Shown: positions 35,076-44,528, counted from the first letter of the stretch. The stretch is 64,000 nt of DNA from JAGRAX01 sp041391365 (GCA_041391365.1 JAWKOC010000003.1:404443-468442); one strand, 5' to 3'. The notes: generated by a model from the letters alone, not told the origin. Made by a program: numbers and translations.

Positions 35076-35479
35076 GCGGCCACCTCTTTGGCGAGTCGGT
35101 CCAAAATGCCATTGATGAATTTGGGGGTGTTGGCTTCGCCAAAACGTTTGCTCAGTTCGATGGCTTCGTTGATGACCACGGAGGTGGGGATGTCTTTGCA
35201 AAACATCAATTCATAGCTGGCAAGTCGCAAAATGTTTCGATCGATTTTGGGCATTCGACTCATTTTCCAATTTTTTGAAGCCAACGCAATCTTTTTGTCT
35301 AAGCTTTCTTTCTCAGTTTCGATGCCCTTGACTCGATGCTCAATGAAGGGAAGTTCTTCGGCATGGGTCTCAAAATTTTGATCAAAGAACTCCATGGCTT
35401 TTTCAGCACTGAGAGAGGATAGCTCCATCAGATATAGAATTTGCAGTACTTTTTCTCTTGCTTTGCTTCGGTTGGCCAT
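35072..35479 (-). CDS. nusB: Transcription antitermination protein NusB
   Basis: 135 aa all-helical protein that with NusE binds boxA RNA and promotes rRNA antitermination. Family features: start RSKAREKVLQILYLMELS and C-terminal PKIDRNILRLASYELMFCKDIPTSVVINEAIELSKRFGEANTPKFINGILD. Directly downstream of ribH, a common arrangement, with 15 nt between them. Confidence 0.95.
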   Translation of the reverse strand: MANRSKAREKVLQILYLMELSSLSAEKAMEFFDQNFETHAEELPFIEHRVKGIETEKESLDKKIALASKNWKMSRMPKIDRNILRLASYELMFCKDIPTSVVINEAIELSKRFGEANTPKFINGILDRLAKEVAA

Positions 35480-35494
35480 GGGTTTTCTCGATCA

Positions 35495-35974
35495 TCAATG
35501 GGTGTAACTAAAATGTTGCGCAAGTTCCAAGGCTGCAATGGCAGCTTCACTGCCTTTGTTGCCGAGCTCTCCTCCTGCACGCGCGAGGGCTTGCTCCATG
35601 GTATTGACGGTGATCACACCGAGAGAGATCGGCACATCATTTTCGCGTGCGACTTCATCCAATGCGCGTGTCACGGTTTGTGCGATGATCTCAAAGTGAA
35701 TGGTTTCTCCCTTGATCAAACAACCAATCGGTATGATGGCTCCGTAGTGTCCTCGACGTGCGAGGTGATTGGCCATCTGAGGCAATTCAAAACTGCCGGC
35801 AACTTCAAACACATCAATGTTTTCTGGCGCGACCCCCTGATCGAGGCAGGTTTTTTTGGCGCCTTCGACCAAGGCGGAAATGATGGAGGTGTGCCATGCC
35901 GTGTGAATGATGGCTACACGAAGCTTGTTGGTCACAAATGCGTTGGCTTGGAAAGGTTTGAGAGGTTGATACAT
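35495..35974 (-). CDS. ribH: 6,7-dimethyl-8-ribityllumazine synthase
   Basis: 159 aa. Condenses the pyrimidine and butanone-phosphate precursors of riboflavin. Visible: EVAGSFELPQMA, GCLIKGETIHFEII with the active-site His, PISLGVITVNTMEQALARAG and GNKGSEAA. The ATG at 35974 lies just past the ribBA stop; an in-frame TTG at 35986 would overlap it. Part of ribD-ribE-ribBA-ribH. Confidence 0.95.
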   Translation of the reverse strand: MYQPLKPFQANAFVTNKLRVAIIHTAWHTSIISALVEGAKKTCLDQGVAPENIDVFEVAGSFELPQMANHLARRGHYGAIIPIGCLIKGETIHFEIIAQTVTRALDEVARENDVPISLGVITVNTMEQALARAGGELGNKGSEAAIAALELAQHFSYTH

Positions 35975-35978
35975 AGGT

Positions 35979-37184
35979 TTATACAATTTTCAAAAGATGT
36001 CCGAGTTTGTCTTTTTTGGTGAGAAGATAGTCTCGATTGGTTTCGTTGGCTTGGCTCTCGATGGAAACACGTTCGATGATTTCCAACCCATATCCTTCCA
36101 GGCCGATGATTTTTCTGGGATTGTTGGTGAGGAGTTTCATTTTGCTCACGCCCAAATGTTTGAGAATTTGCGCGCCGACACCATATTCTCTCAAGTCAGA
36201 TTTGAATCCCAATTTTTCGTTGGCGGAAACGGTGTCCTCTCCGCGGTCTTGGAGAGCATAAGCTTTGATTTTGTTGGTCAGTCCAATGCCCCGGCCTTCC
36301 TGGCGCAGATACAAGAGTACACCCGAGGGTGAGCCGGCAATTTGTTTCAAGGCCATGTGCAGCTGATTTTGACAATCGCAACGAAGAGATCCAAGAACAT
36401 CTCCGGTAAAACATTCGGAGTGAACGCGAACCAGAGTCGGTTCATTGGGATCAAGAGTTCCATGGACCAAGGCCAAGTGCTGGTAGGTGTCTACGTCGTT
36501 TTCAAAAGCATGCAACACAAAATCTTTTCCAAATACATTGGGGAGTTTTGAAGTGGCAACGCTGCGAACCAAGGATTCGTGTCGGAGACGATAGGATGTG
36601 ATTTGCGCCACGCTCACGATGGGGATGTTGTGTTGTTTGGAAAAGGCGTTCAGCTCCGGTCTTCGAGCCATGGTTCCATCTTCGTTCATGATTTCACAAA
36701 TTACAGCCGCGGGAGAAAGTCCTGCGAGTGTGGCCAAATCAACCGATCCTTCGGTTTGTCCACTTCGTACAAGGACACCTCCATTTTTCGCACGCAAGGG
36801 AAAAACATGTCCAGGTCTTGCAAGATCATCGGCGGTGCTGTGGGGATCGATGGCTCTGGCAATGGTGGTTGCACGATCAAAAGCAGAGATGCCTGTGGTG
36901 ACGCCTTGCTTGGCTTCGATGGACACTGTGAAAGCCGTTGAAAAGCGCGAGGTGTTTTGATGAACCATGGGAGGAAGGTCCAAATGATCGCAGCGTTCTT
37001 CCGTCATGGACAAACAAATCAGACCCCGACCATACTTGCTCATAAAGTTGATGGCTTCGGGAGTGACTTTTTCTGCGGCGAGAACGAGATCGCCTTCGTT
37101 TTCGCGATCTTCATCATCGACGAGGATCACCATGTTTCCTTGGGCGATGGCCTGCAGGGCTTGTTCAACTTCTGGGTGTTGCAT
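35979..37184 (-). CDS. ribBA: Bifunctional DHBP synthase / GTP cyclohydrolase II
   Basis: 401 aa. N-terminal RibB domain with ILVDDEDRENEGDL, RPGHVFPLRA and the TEGSVDLA motif; C-terminal RibA domain with zinc-binding Cys in RVHSECFTGDVLGSLRCDCQ and LYLRQEGRGIGL. It supplies both precursors for riboflavin from ribulose-5-phosphate and GTP. Overlaps the end of ribE by 20 nt, indicating coupled translation. Confidence 0.96.
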   Translation of the reverse strand: MQHPEVEQALQAIAQGNMVILVDDEDRENEGDLVLAAEKVTPEAINFMSKYGRGLICLSMTEERCDHLDLPPMVHQNTSRFSTAFTVSIEAKQGVTTGISAFDRATTIARAIDPHSTADDLARPGHVFPLRAKNGGVLVRSGQTEGSVDLATLAGLSPAAVICEIMNEDGTMARRPELNAFSKQHNIPIVSVAQITSYRLRHESLVRSVATSKLPNVFGKDFVLHAFENDVDTYQHLALVHGTLDPNEPTLVRVHSECFTGDVLGSLRCDCQNQLHMALKQIAGSPSGVLLYLRQEGRGIGLTNKIKAYALQDRGEDTVSANEKLGFKSDLREYGVGAQILKHLGVSKMKLLTNNPRKIIGLEGYGLEIIERVSIESQANETNRDYLLTKKDKLGHLLKIV

Positions 37185-37773
37185 CAATGTTTCCTTCCAA
37201 TTGCATCATATTTTGAATGTACTTGGCCACAAGATCAAATTCAAGATTCACACGATCACCTTCTTGATAGGAACCGAAGCGAGTATTGGCAAAAGTGTGA
37301 GGAATGATCATGACCGAAAAACAGCTCATGTTTTTTTTGATTTCGTTGAGGGTCAAACTCACTCCATCTACAGTGATCGAGCCTTTCGAAATCAGCCAGG
37401 GACAAAAATGAGAATCAAATTCGATTTCAATGTGATGATAATTGTTTTGTGGTTGAATGGATAGGATGGTGCCCTGATCGTCCACATGGCCACTGACCAG
37501 ATGTCCATCCAGGCGATGACCGAGTTTCATCGCGCGTTCAAGGTTTGCTGATTTTCCGAGAGACAAAGTTCCCAGGTTGGTTTTTCCAAGTGTTTCCGGA
37601 GAAAGCTCAAAAGACATCGCTTGGGGAGTATGATCAATGATGGTCAAGCAACAACCGTTCACAGCAATGCTCTGACCCTGTTGCAGATCTGTCCATCCGG
37701 GATGTTCCACCGTGAGTTTGTCGGCATCCTTTTCAAGGATTTTTGCACTATGTTCTACGATTCCTGTAAACAC
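37165..37773 (-). CDS. ribE: Riboflavin synthase alpha subunit
   Basis: 202 aa. Two tandem lumazine-binding barrels: MFTGIVEH...NGCCLTI with GHLVSGHVDDQG, then a second copy with SITVDGVSLT. Dismutates two lumazines to riboflavin plus a pyrimidine. Lies 15 nt after ribD and overlaps ribBA. No FMN riboswitch is seen in the operon leader. Confidence 0.95.
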   Translation of the reverse strand: MFTGIVEHSAKILEKDADKLTVEHPGWTDLQQGQSIAVNGCCLTIIDHTPQAMSFELSPETLGKTNLGTLSLGKSANLERAMKLGHRLDGHLVSGHVDDQGTILSIQPQNNYHHIEIEFDSHFCPWLISKGSITVDGVSLTLNEIKKNMSCFSVMIIPHTFANTRFGSYQEGDRVNLEFDLVAKYIQNMMQLEGNIDATPRS

Positions 37774-37788
37774 GTTTTTCCCATCTTA

Positions 37789-38889
37789 TCAAAGAGCAGT
37801 GGCCTCGATTTTTAGGTCCTGTCCCATCCTTATAGCAGATTGGATCTTGGGTTGAAAGAGCTGGGTGGGATCAAATTTGATCAGGTCCTGGGGGTCATAT
37901 TGGTCGGCCACGTTTGCGGGAGAGAGGTAAAAGGTCCATCGATCGACGATCTTGAGCTTGGAAAACGCTGTGAGAAGGCGAGGTCCGGCTTCCAGCAACA
38001 AAGACCCCAACCCACGATCACGAAGATCGACCAAAAGCGTGTTCAGATTCAAGGTTTGGTGGGAGGCGTCTTCATCCAAGCCGATCACCTCGACGCCTTG
38101 ATCTCGAAGACTCTGCGCTTTTGAGCTCTGAGAGGGCTCTTGCAGGCAGTAGACAAGGCTTTTGGCCTGAGAGGTTTGGGCAACATGGGCGTCAAGAGGA
38201 CAACGAAGTTGGGAATCCAAAATCACGCGTGCCGGTGGAGCGCACCCCGCAAGGCCTCGTACGGTCAGATGGGGATTGTCGGTCAAAACGGTGCCAATCC
38301 CGGTCACAATGGCTTGATAGCTCGCTCGCAGTTTCATGGTGTGGTGCCGAGCTTGGGGACCGGTGAGAAGGAGCCTATGCGTTTTGTGACCCATACAGCC
38401 GTCGGATGACAAAGCAGCCTTGGCGTGGACAAAGGGGCGGTCGTGAGCCAGCCCATGGAAAAAAACGTGGTTGAGGCTGCGTGCTGCGGTCTCTTCGATG
38501 CCAACATGGACGTCGATCCCTGCCTTGGCCAAAAGGGCCAACCCTTTCCCACCCACCAGGGGATTGGGATCGAGGGTAGCCACGACGACCCTTTTCAATT
38601 GGGCTTGAACCAAGGCCTGCGCGCAGGGAGGGGTTCGACCGTGGTGAGCACAGGGCTCAAGGGTCGCAAAGAGTGTTCCTCCCTTGGCCCGGGGTCCTGC
38701 CTGTTTCAAGGCGATGATTTCAGCATGATCTTGTCCCGCTCGTGGGTGGTACCCTTGGCCACAAAGACGACCTTGGGCATCGAGCACAATCGCCCCCACT
38801 CGTGGATTGGGGTAGGTTTGATTCCAGGCTTTTCGCGCCAGGACCAGTGCTCGTTGCATCCAGTGGGAATCTCTACGGATCATGAACAT
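37789..38889 (-). CDS. ribD: Bifunctional riboflavin deaminase/reductase
   Basis: 366 aa. N-terminal deaminase zinc site HAEIIAL and PCAHHGRTPPCAQAL; C-terminal reductase with KAALSSDG, GIGTVLTDNPHLTVR and LLLEAGPRLLTAF. Performs the second and third steps of the pyrimidine branch. First rib gene here, downstream of msrA with an 82-nt gap. Two ATGs (38889, 38883) are possible, with no clear SD. Confidence 0.95.
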   Translation of the reverse strand: MFMIRRDSHWMQRALVLARKAWNQTYPNPRVGAIVLDAQGRLCGQGYHPRAGQDHAEIIALKQAGPRAKGGTLFATLEPCAHHGRTPPCAQALVQAQLKRVVVATLDPNPLVGGKGLALLAKAGIDVHVGIEETAARSLNHVFFHGLAHDRPFVHAKAALSSDGCMGHKTHRLLLTGPQARHHTMKLRASYQAIVTGIGTVLTDNPHLTVRGLAGCAPPARVILDSQLRCPLDAHVAQTSQAKSLVYCLQEPSQSSKAQSLRDQGVEVIGLDEDASHQTLNLNTLLVDLRDRGLGSLLLEAGPRLLTAFSKLKIVDRWTFYLSPANVADQYDPQDLIKFDPTQLFQPKIQSAIRMGQDLKIEATAL

Positions 38890-38971
38890 GCTTGTATCGG
38901 ATCGGTATGGGTGGATTCAAGTTTCTTTTCCATCTTTTGGGGTCAGGCGCAGGGCCCCAAAGGCAGAGGAG

Positions 38972-39622
38972 TTATTTTCCCCAATGTTCTTGGAGAAACC
39001 CCTTTCGTCCCGAAAATGTGGAGTACATGTAGTAGCGTGAGGGATTTTTTTTGTAGTATTCTTGGTGGTGCTGTTCAGCTGGATAAAATTCTGTGGCAGG
39101 TTTGAGATCCACGACAATGGGGCTCTGAAATTTTTTGGAATCTTCCAAACTCGATTTGAATTCTTGGGCCGCTTTTTTTTGCGCCGGGCTGTTGTAAAAG
39201 ACTACGGGTCTGTAGTGAGCTCCTCGATCGGCAAATTGACCACCAGCATCGGTGGGGTTGATGTTGTGATAAAAAATCTCCAGGAGTTTTTTGTAGGAAA
39301 TTTTTTCCGGGTCAAACACCACTTCAATGGATTCCACATGATCGGTTTTTCCGGAAGCCACCATGGCATAGTCAGGATTTTTCACTGTGCCTCCGCTGAA
39401 CCCAACAGTGGTTTGAATCACACCTTTTCCGAGATAGTCATCAAACGGAGGTTCCATGCACCAAAAACAACCTCCTGCAAAAATCGCTACGTCATTTTTC
39501 TTGTAGGAAAGTTTGGGTGTGGTTTTTGCGGTCTGTGCATGCACGGAAACCCCTGCACAAAAAAATACACTGAGCACGAATCCGCACGTGCCTTTCGAAA
39601 CATAAGAAAAAAAATCTTTCAT
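38972..39622 (-). CDS. msrA: Exported peptide-methionine (S)-S-oxide reductase
   Basis: 216 aa. Signal peptide with VSVHAQ cleavage site, then catalytic Cys in GGCFWCMEPPFD, VGFSGG and EQHHQEYYKKNP, all MsrA hallmarks. Probably periplasmic, repairing envelope proteins, in contrast to the cytosolic MsrB-MsrA fusion at 3.1 kb. Its ATG is 3 nt after the glyA stop. An extra Cys right after the catalytic one (CFWC) is usual for one MsrA subclass. Confidence 0.93.
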   Translation of the reverse strand: MKDFFSYVSKGTCGFVLSVFFCAGVSVHAQTAKTTPKLSYKKNDVAIFAGGCFWCMEPPFDDYLGKGVIQTTVGFSGGTVKNPDYAMVASGKTDHVESIEVVFDPEKISYKKLLEIFYHNINPTDAGGQFADRGAHYRPVVFYNSPAQKKAAQEFKSSLEDSKKFQSPIVVDLKPATEFYPAEQHHQEYYKKNPSRYYMYSTFSGRKGFLQEHWGK

Positions 39623-39625
39623 GGT

Positions 39626-40870
39626 CTAGAGCAATTCGGGATAGAGGGGAAATTGGTTACACAAATCCACCACCTCTTGTCGAGTGCTCTTGATTTTTTC
39701 TTGGTTGGTATGGTCGCGTAGAATGTTTGCAATCCATGTTGCGATTTGATTCATTTCTTTTTCTTTCATGCCCCTGGTGGTCAGTGCAGGTGTGCCCATG
39801 CGAATGCCACTGGTGATGAAAGGAGACTGGGGATCAAATGGAACCATGTTTTTGTTGGTGGCAATGCCTGCATGTTCGAGCGCGGCTTCTGCATCTTTTC
39901 CATTCAGTGGAGCGTTTCGAAGATCCAACAACACCATATGGTTGTCGGTTCCTCCGCTGCACAAAGAAATATCTTGCGCCAACAGAGCTTTTGCCAAGGC
40001 GTTGGCATTGGCGTTGATTTGTTCGCAGTAGCTGGTGAACTCAGGTTGCAACGCTTCCCCAAATGCAACAGCTTTGGCGGCGATGATGTGCATGAAAGGT
40101 CCTCCTTGAATGCCTGGAAAGACTCGACTGTTGATTTTTTTTTCAAGGTCACGCTTCCCCATGATGATGCCTCCGCGTGGTCCGCGAAGGGTTTTGTGCG
40201 TGGTGCTGGTCACAACATCACAATGCTCGATGGGGGATGGATGCTGACCGGTGGCCACAAGCCCTGCAATGTGCGCAATGTCTGCAAGCAAAAGCGCACC
40301 CACTTCGTCCGCGACGGCGCGAAAAGCAGCAAAATCAATGATGCGAGGATACGCACTCGCTCCACAAACAATCATTTTGGGTTTGTGCGTTTTGACCAAT
40401 TCACGAACGTGATCATAGTCAATGCGATGGGTGTCTTTGTCCACGCCATATGAAACAATGTTGTAAAGTTTTCCGGTAAAATTGACTGGGCTTCCATGAG
40501 AAAGATGTCCACCGTGTGAAAGGTCCATGGACACAATCGTGTCACCAGGTTCCAAACAGGCAAAATACACGGCCATGTTGGCCTGTGATCCTGAGTGGGC
40601 CTGAACGTTGACAAAATCAGCCCCAAAAAGTTTTTTGCATCGGTCGATGCAAAGTTGTTCAATTTGGTCCACCACTTCGCAGCCACTGTAATAGCGTTTT
40701 CCAGGATATCCTTCGGCATATTTGTTGGTGGGGGTTGAACCCATGGCCTGCAACACCTGAGGACTGACAAAATTTTCCGAAGCAATCATTTCCAAATGAT
40801 TGGATTGTCGTTGGGTTTCTTTTTGAATCAGAGAAAAAATTTCGGTGTCGTGTGCAATGGAATCAAACAT
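39626..40870 (-). CDS. glyA: Serine hydroxymethyltransferase
   Basis: 414 aa PLP enzyme that makes glycine and methylene-tetrahydrofolate from serine. Motifs: EMIASENFVSP, NKYAEGYPGKRYYSGCE, QAHSGSQANMA, the PLP lysine in VVTSTTHKTLRGPRGG, and FPGIQGGP. The ATG at 40870 is chosen; an in-frame TTG at 40918 lacks a ribosome site. TATAGA lies 7 nt before this ATG, so an internal near-leaderless promoter is possible. Follows rpiB by 71 nt. Confidence 0.96.
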   Translation of the reverse strand: MFDSIAHDTEIFSLIQKETQRQSNHLEMIASENFVSPQVLQAMGSTPTNKYAEGYPGKRYYSGCEVVDQIEQLCIDRCKKLFGADFVNVQAHSGSQANMAVYFACLEPGDTIVSMDLSHGGHLSHGSPVNFTGKLYNIVSYGVDKDTHRIDYDHVRELVKTHKPKMIVCGASAYPRIIDFAAFRAVADEVGALLLADIAHIAGLVATGQHPSPIEHCDVVTSTTHKTLRGPRGGIIMGKRDLEKKINSRVFPGIQGGPFMHIIAAKAVAFGEALQPEFTSYCEQINANANALAKALLAQDISLCSGGTDNHMVLLDLRNAPLNGKDAEAALEHAGIATNKNMVPFDPQSPFITSGIRMGTPALTTRGMKEKEMNQIATWIANILRDHTNQEKIKSTRQEVVDLCNQFPLYPELL

Positions 40871-40941
40871 GCAAAAGTCTATACGCGAGTTGCTCACCCC
40901 CGTCACTGACTTTTCCAAGAGGGATTTGATGAAGATTGCGT

Positions 40942-41382
40942 TTAGAGCGTTTCGATTTTGTCGAGGCGGCGTTGGTGTCGGTCGCCTTCAAAGGCGGTTT
41001 GCAGCCAGGCTTGCACGCATTCGGCGGCTAGATCTGGACCGATGATCCGTGCGCCCAAACAAAGCACATTGGCATTGTTGTGTGCTTTGGCCATGGTGGC
41101 CATGGTTGTCCCGGTCACAAGGGCAGCACGAATGCCTTTGATTCGATTGGCGGCAATGCTCATTCCGATTCCGGTTCCGCAAATCAAAACTCCAAGACTG
41201 TGAGGTTCTTCCAGCAATTGATGGCAGAGTTTTTGTGCGTAGTCAGGGTAGTCTACTGAGCTTGTGGAAGATGGACCCAAATCCACCCAACGCATTTCGG
41301 GCAAATGTTTTTGCAAACCTTTTTTGAAATCTACACCTGCGTGATCGGATGCAATGTATATGTTGAATGTTGAATCGTTCAT
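40942..41382 (-). CDS. rpiB: Ribose-5-phosphate isomerase B
   Basis: 146 aa. RpiB/LacAB fold: IASDHAGVDFK at the N-terminus, active-site Cys in ICGTGIGMSIAANR, then HNNANVLCLGARIIG. Interconverts ribulose- and ribose-5-phosphate, supplying the rib and nucleotide pathways. Starts 4 nt after the fabF stop. Confidence 0.95.
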   Translation of the reverse strand: MNDSTFNIYIASDHAGVDFKKGLQKHLPEMRWVDLGPSSTSSVDYPDYAQKLCHQLLEEPHSLGVLICGTGIGMSIAANRIKGIRAALVTGTTMATMAKAHNNANVLCLGARIIGPDLAAECVQAWLQTAFEGDRHQRRLDKIETL

Positions 41383-41386
41383 GATC

Positions 41387-42634
41387 TCAATCCTCCAAAG
41401 CTGAAAAAATCAACGTTCCGTTGGTGCCTCCGAATCCAAATGAATTCGATAGCGCATGGGATACTTTTCGTTTTTTGGCCTGATTGGGGGTGTAGTCCAA
41501 ATCACAATCAGGATCTGGATTTTCCATGTTGATGGTTGGAGCAATCATGCCTTGGTCAATGGTCAACACACAAATCACAGCCTCCACACCTCCAGCTGCA
41601 CCAAGCAAATGGCCGGTCATGGATTTGGTCGAACTGATGGATAGCTCATAAGCATGGCTTCCAAACACTTCTTTGATGGCGGCCGTTTCGGTTTTGTCAT
41701 TGAGTGGTGTGGATGTGCCATGGGCATTGATGTAGTCAATTTGGTTGGGAGACAATCCCGCGCTTTTCAAGGCCAGCTTCATGCTTCGCACAGCACCCTC
41801 TCCGTTTTCCGGCGGGGCAGAGATGTGAAAGGCGTCTGCACATGCGCTGTATCCTGTGACCTCTGCATAGATTTTGGCTCCCCGCGCTTTGGCGTGGGCA
41901 AGGTCTTCCAGAATCACCAGTCCACAACCTTCTCCAATCACAAACCCATCACGCTCTCGATCAAAAGGGCGACTGGCTTTTTCTGGGTCGTCATTGCGTG
42001 TGGACAAGGCTTTCATGGCAGAAAATCCTCCCACACCTAGAGGAGAAATGGTTGACTCTGTTCCCCCTGCGATCATGGCTTTGGCATCTCCACGTTTGAT
42101 GATGTGGTACGCCTCTCCAATGGAGTGGGTTCCCGTTGTGCAGGCGGTGGTGATGCATAGATTGGGGCCTTTGGCGCCGGTCTCAATCGAGACCTGACCT
42201 GCGGCCAAGTTGGCGATGATCTTGGGAATGAAAAAGGGGGAGATTCTTCGAGGGCCTTTTTCCAACAAGGTCTGATGAGTGTGTTCAATTTCGTCTAGTC
42301 CACCCAAGCCTGCACCAATGAGCACCCCAACATCAGTGGCATTGTGATCATCGATGACAAGATGTGCATCTTGAATCGCCATAACCGCACAGGCAACTGC
42401 GTATTGAGAAAACAGATCCATTTGTTTGATCTTTTTTTTCTCGATCCATGTTTCTGGATCAAAGTCTTTGACCTGGGCGGCAATTTGGCTGGCAAAACCT
42501 GAGGCGTCGAAACGCGTGATGATTCCAACACCGCTCCGACCTTCCAACAAGGCTTTCCAACTGGCCTCTACGCCAATGCCCAAGGGTGTAACAAGACCTA
42601 GTCCTGTAACGACAACTCTCGTGTCCTGCGACAT
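41387..42634 (-). CDS. fabF: 3-oxoacyl-ACP synthase II
   Basis: 415 aa condensing enzyme of fatty-acid elongation. VVVTGLGLVTPLG start, catalytic Cys in TACTTGTHSIGEAY, His in NAHGTSTPLNDKTE and a second His in STKSMTGHLLGAAG, ending NSFGFGGTNGTL. Follows acpP by 17 nt, the classical order. Confidence 0.97.
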   Translation of the reverse strand: MSQDTRVVVTGLGLVTPLGIGVEASWKALLEGRSGVGIITRFDASGFASQIAAQVKDFDPETWIEKKKIKQMDLFSQYAVACAVMAIQDAHLVIDDHNATDVGVLIGAGLGGLDEIEHTHQTLLEKGPRRISPFFIPKIIANLAAGQVSIETGAKGPNLCITTACTTGTHSIGEAYHIIKRGDAKAMIAGGTESTISPLGVGGFSAMKALSTRNDDPEKASRPFDRERDGFVIGEGCGLVILEDLAHAKARGAKIYAEVTGYSACADAFHISAPPENGEGAVRSMKLALKSAGLSPNQIDYINAHGTSTPLNDKTETAAIKEVFGSHAYELSISSTKSMTGHLLGAAGGVEAVICVLTIDQGMIAPTINMENPDPDCDLDYTPNQAKKRKVSHALSNSFGFGGTNGTLIFSALED

Positions 42635-42651
42635 GGCAAAACCTAAAAAAT

Positions 42652-42891
42652 TTATTTGTTGGATTGAATGAAGCTCAACGCTTCGCCGACCGTTTTGATT
42701 TTTTCGGCATCTTCATCGGGAATTTCAAGCTCAAAGGTTTCTTCCATGGCCATGACCAATTCCACAACATCCAAAGAGTCTGCTCCCAAATCTTCAATGA
42801 AGGTGGCTTCAGGAGTGATTTTGCTTTCGTCTTCAACACCCAGTTGATCTGTGATCACTTGTTTGAGTTTGGACATGATTTCATCTGACAT
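42652..42891 (-). CDS. acpP: Acyl carrier protein
   Basis: 79 aa, very acidic. The phosphopantetheine-bearing serine is in GADSLDVVELVMA. Carries growing acyl chains between fab enzymes. 110 nt after fabG, upstream of fabF. Confidence 0.97.
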   Translation of the reverse strand: MSDEIMSKLKQVITDQLGVEDESKITPEATFIEDLGADSLDVVELVMAMEETFELEIPDEDAEKIKTVGEALSFIQSNK

Positions 42892-43001
42892 TTCATTTAC
42901 CTCCGCTTAGGTTTCGGACCTTTTCATATCATCAATTGATTTCTTTTACACGTTTCGAGGGCTGGCAAAAGACTACACGTTTTTGGGGGGAGATCCATCC
43001 C

Positions 43002-43739
43002 TTACAAATACATTCCACCGCTGATGTTGATCACCTGCCCTGTGATGTACCCTGCGTGGGCGCTGGCCAAATACGAAGCCAAATGGGCGATGTCTTCTGG
43101 ACTGGCCCAGCGTTTGAGAGGGATTCGATCCAGCATGGCTTGTTGCTGATCGGGGCTCAGGGCTTGTGTCATGTCCGTATCCACCAAGCCAGGTGCGATG
43201 ACATTGGCGGTCACCTGCCGGGAAGCCACTTCTCGGGCCAAAGACTTGGTAAAACCGATGATGCCAGCCTTGGCGGCGCTGTACGATACTTGTCCGGCGT
43301 TGCCCATCAATCCGACCACGGAACTGATGTTGATGATTCGCCCTTGGTTCTGGCGTTTGAGCATGGTTTTGAGGGCATATTTGCAGCCATAAAACAGACT
43401 CGAAAGATTGGTCTGAAGCGTTTGATCCCAATCTTCACCTTTGGCGCGAAGAAGCAGCGCATCTTTGGCAATGCCCGCATTGTTGACAAGCACGTCAATG
43501 CCCCCGTGCTCTTGCGTGATCACGTCAATGCCTTGCTTTACGTCAGACTCGTTCGAGACATCAAACGCATAAGCTTTGGCGTGTCCCCCTTGAGATTGAA
43601 TTTGATCGACCGTATCTTGAGCTTGCGCATGGTTGCTGCGGTAATTTACGCAGACGATGTTTCCATCCAAGGCCAGTTGCAAGGCAATGGCCTTGCCAAT
43701 GCCTCGAGAACCCCCTGTAACCAATGCAACGCGGGACAC
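43002..43739 (-). CDS. fabG: 3-oxoacyl-ACP reductase
   Basis: 245 aa short-chain dehydrogenase with a GTG start. GGSRGIGKAIA nucleotide loop, NNAG, catalytic Ser and YSAAKAG (Tyr-x-x-x-Lys), C-terminal ITGQVINISGGMYL. NADPH-dependent. The usual plsX-fabH-fabD genes between rpmF and fabG are missing here; rpmF is only 16 nt away. Confidence 0.96.
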   Translation of the reverse strand: MSRVALVTGGSRGIGKAIALQLALDGNIVCVNYRSNHAQAQDTVDQIQSQGGHAKAYAFDVSNESDVKQGIDVITQEHGGIDVLVNNAGIAKDALLLRAKGEDWDQTLQTNLSSLFYGCKYALKTMLKRQNQGRIINISSVVGLMGNAGQVSYSAAKAGIIGFTKSLAREVASRQVTANVIAPGLVDTDMTQALSPDQQQAMLDRIPLKRWASPEDIAHLASYLASAHAGYITGQVINISGGMYL

Positions 43740-43755
43740 GAAAAAGGCTGAATCC

Positions 43756-43941
43756 CTATTCTACAGGAATGGAAATAACTTCTTGGCCTCGATAAAAGCC
43801 ACATGAACCACAAACGCGGTGCAATTCGCTTTGCTCTCCACACTGCGGACAGGTGTACGCATGAGAAGGCGTGGCAAGGGCGTGGTGCGAACGACGTTTG
43901 TCTCTACGAGACTTCGAGGTTTTTTTCTTTGGTACTGGCAT
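43756..43941 (-). CDS. rpmF: 50S ribosomal protein L32
   Basis: 61 aa. Start MPVPKKKTSKSRRDKRRSHHAL and a zinc ribbon with CPQCGEQSELHRVCGSCGFY, both typical of L32. Lies between the DUF177 gene and fabG, a near-universal pairing on the DUF177 side. Confidence 0.96.
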   Translation of the reverse strand: MPVPKKKTSKSRRDKRRSHHALATPSHAYTCPQCGEQSELHRVCGSCGFYRGQEVISIPVE

Positions 43942-43973
43942 GACTCATCCTCAATTTACAAATAATGTATACA

Positions 43974-44513
43974 TCAAACATCCGCCTCCTTCGAGGCAGA
44001 TGGAGCTTGTATCGGATTTGGAGATTTTTTGCAATGGTGCTTTCCGACATTTAAATTGTCCCCACAATGCAGGCACAGGCCCTGGCAATTCTCGCTGCAC
44101 AGGTATTGCATGGGCAAATTCAAGAACAAATGTTCCCGAATCAAGGGAGCAATGTCGATCATGGGGTCCGAAAAATAATAAATCCCATCCTCTTCCTCCA
44201 GTTCAAAAACACCCTTGGAATGATGTCGATGGGGATAAGGAGAGAGAAGGAAAAAATAGTCCTTTTCCAGGGCCTGGGAGTAGGTTTCAGCACATCGGGA
44301 ACACACCGGCGTCAAATCGGCATGAAAATACCCCTTGATTTGGATGTCCGAGGAAATTTTTTGAGCCTCGATGTGCACATTCACATCCTGAGAAAACAAA
44401 TGTTCATCTACATCTCGCTGGGTATGGAGACATTCTTGGATGTACTCCACGCCGAGTTTGAAATCAAAACGAAGTTCCTGGCCAGGTCGAAGTTGCTGGG
44501 TTTGGATTTGCAT
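43974..44513 (-). CDS. DUF177 / YceD-family protein
   Basis: 179 aa. YceD family, almost always upstream of rpmF; linked in other organisms to 23S rRNA maturation. Two cysteine groups (VCSRCAETYSQ and CSENCQGLCLHCGDNLN) resemble a metal site. First gene of the long leftward run to the TPR gene. An extended -10 box lies exactly 6 nt before the ATG, implying a leaderless mRNA. Confidence 0.9.
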   Translation of the reverse strand: MQIQTQQLRPGQELRFDFKLGVEYIQECLHTQRDVDEHLFSQDVNVHIEAQKISSDIQIKGYFHADLTPVCSRCAETYSQALEKDYFFLLSPYPHRHHSKGVFELEEEDGIYYFSDPMIDIAPLIREHLFLNLPMQYLCSENCQGLCLHCGDNLNVGKHHCKKSPNPIQAPSASKEADV

Positions 44514-44519
44514 AGAAAA

Positions 44520-44528
44520 ATTGTACCA
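44520..44528 (-). promoter_or_regulatory. Extended -10 promoter of the DUF177-rpmF-fab operon
   Basis: TGGTACAAT on the minus strand, 6 nt before the ATG at 44513, with no Shine-Dalgarno. No convincing -35 box. Confidence 0.45.

Noticed and set aside
38890..38971. FMN riboswitch before ribD
   Set aside because: The 82-nt gap lacks the conserved RFN segments; the rib genes appear to be read from upstream.
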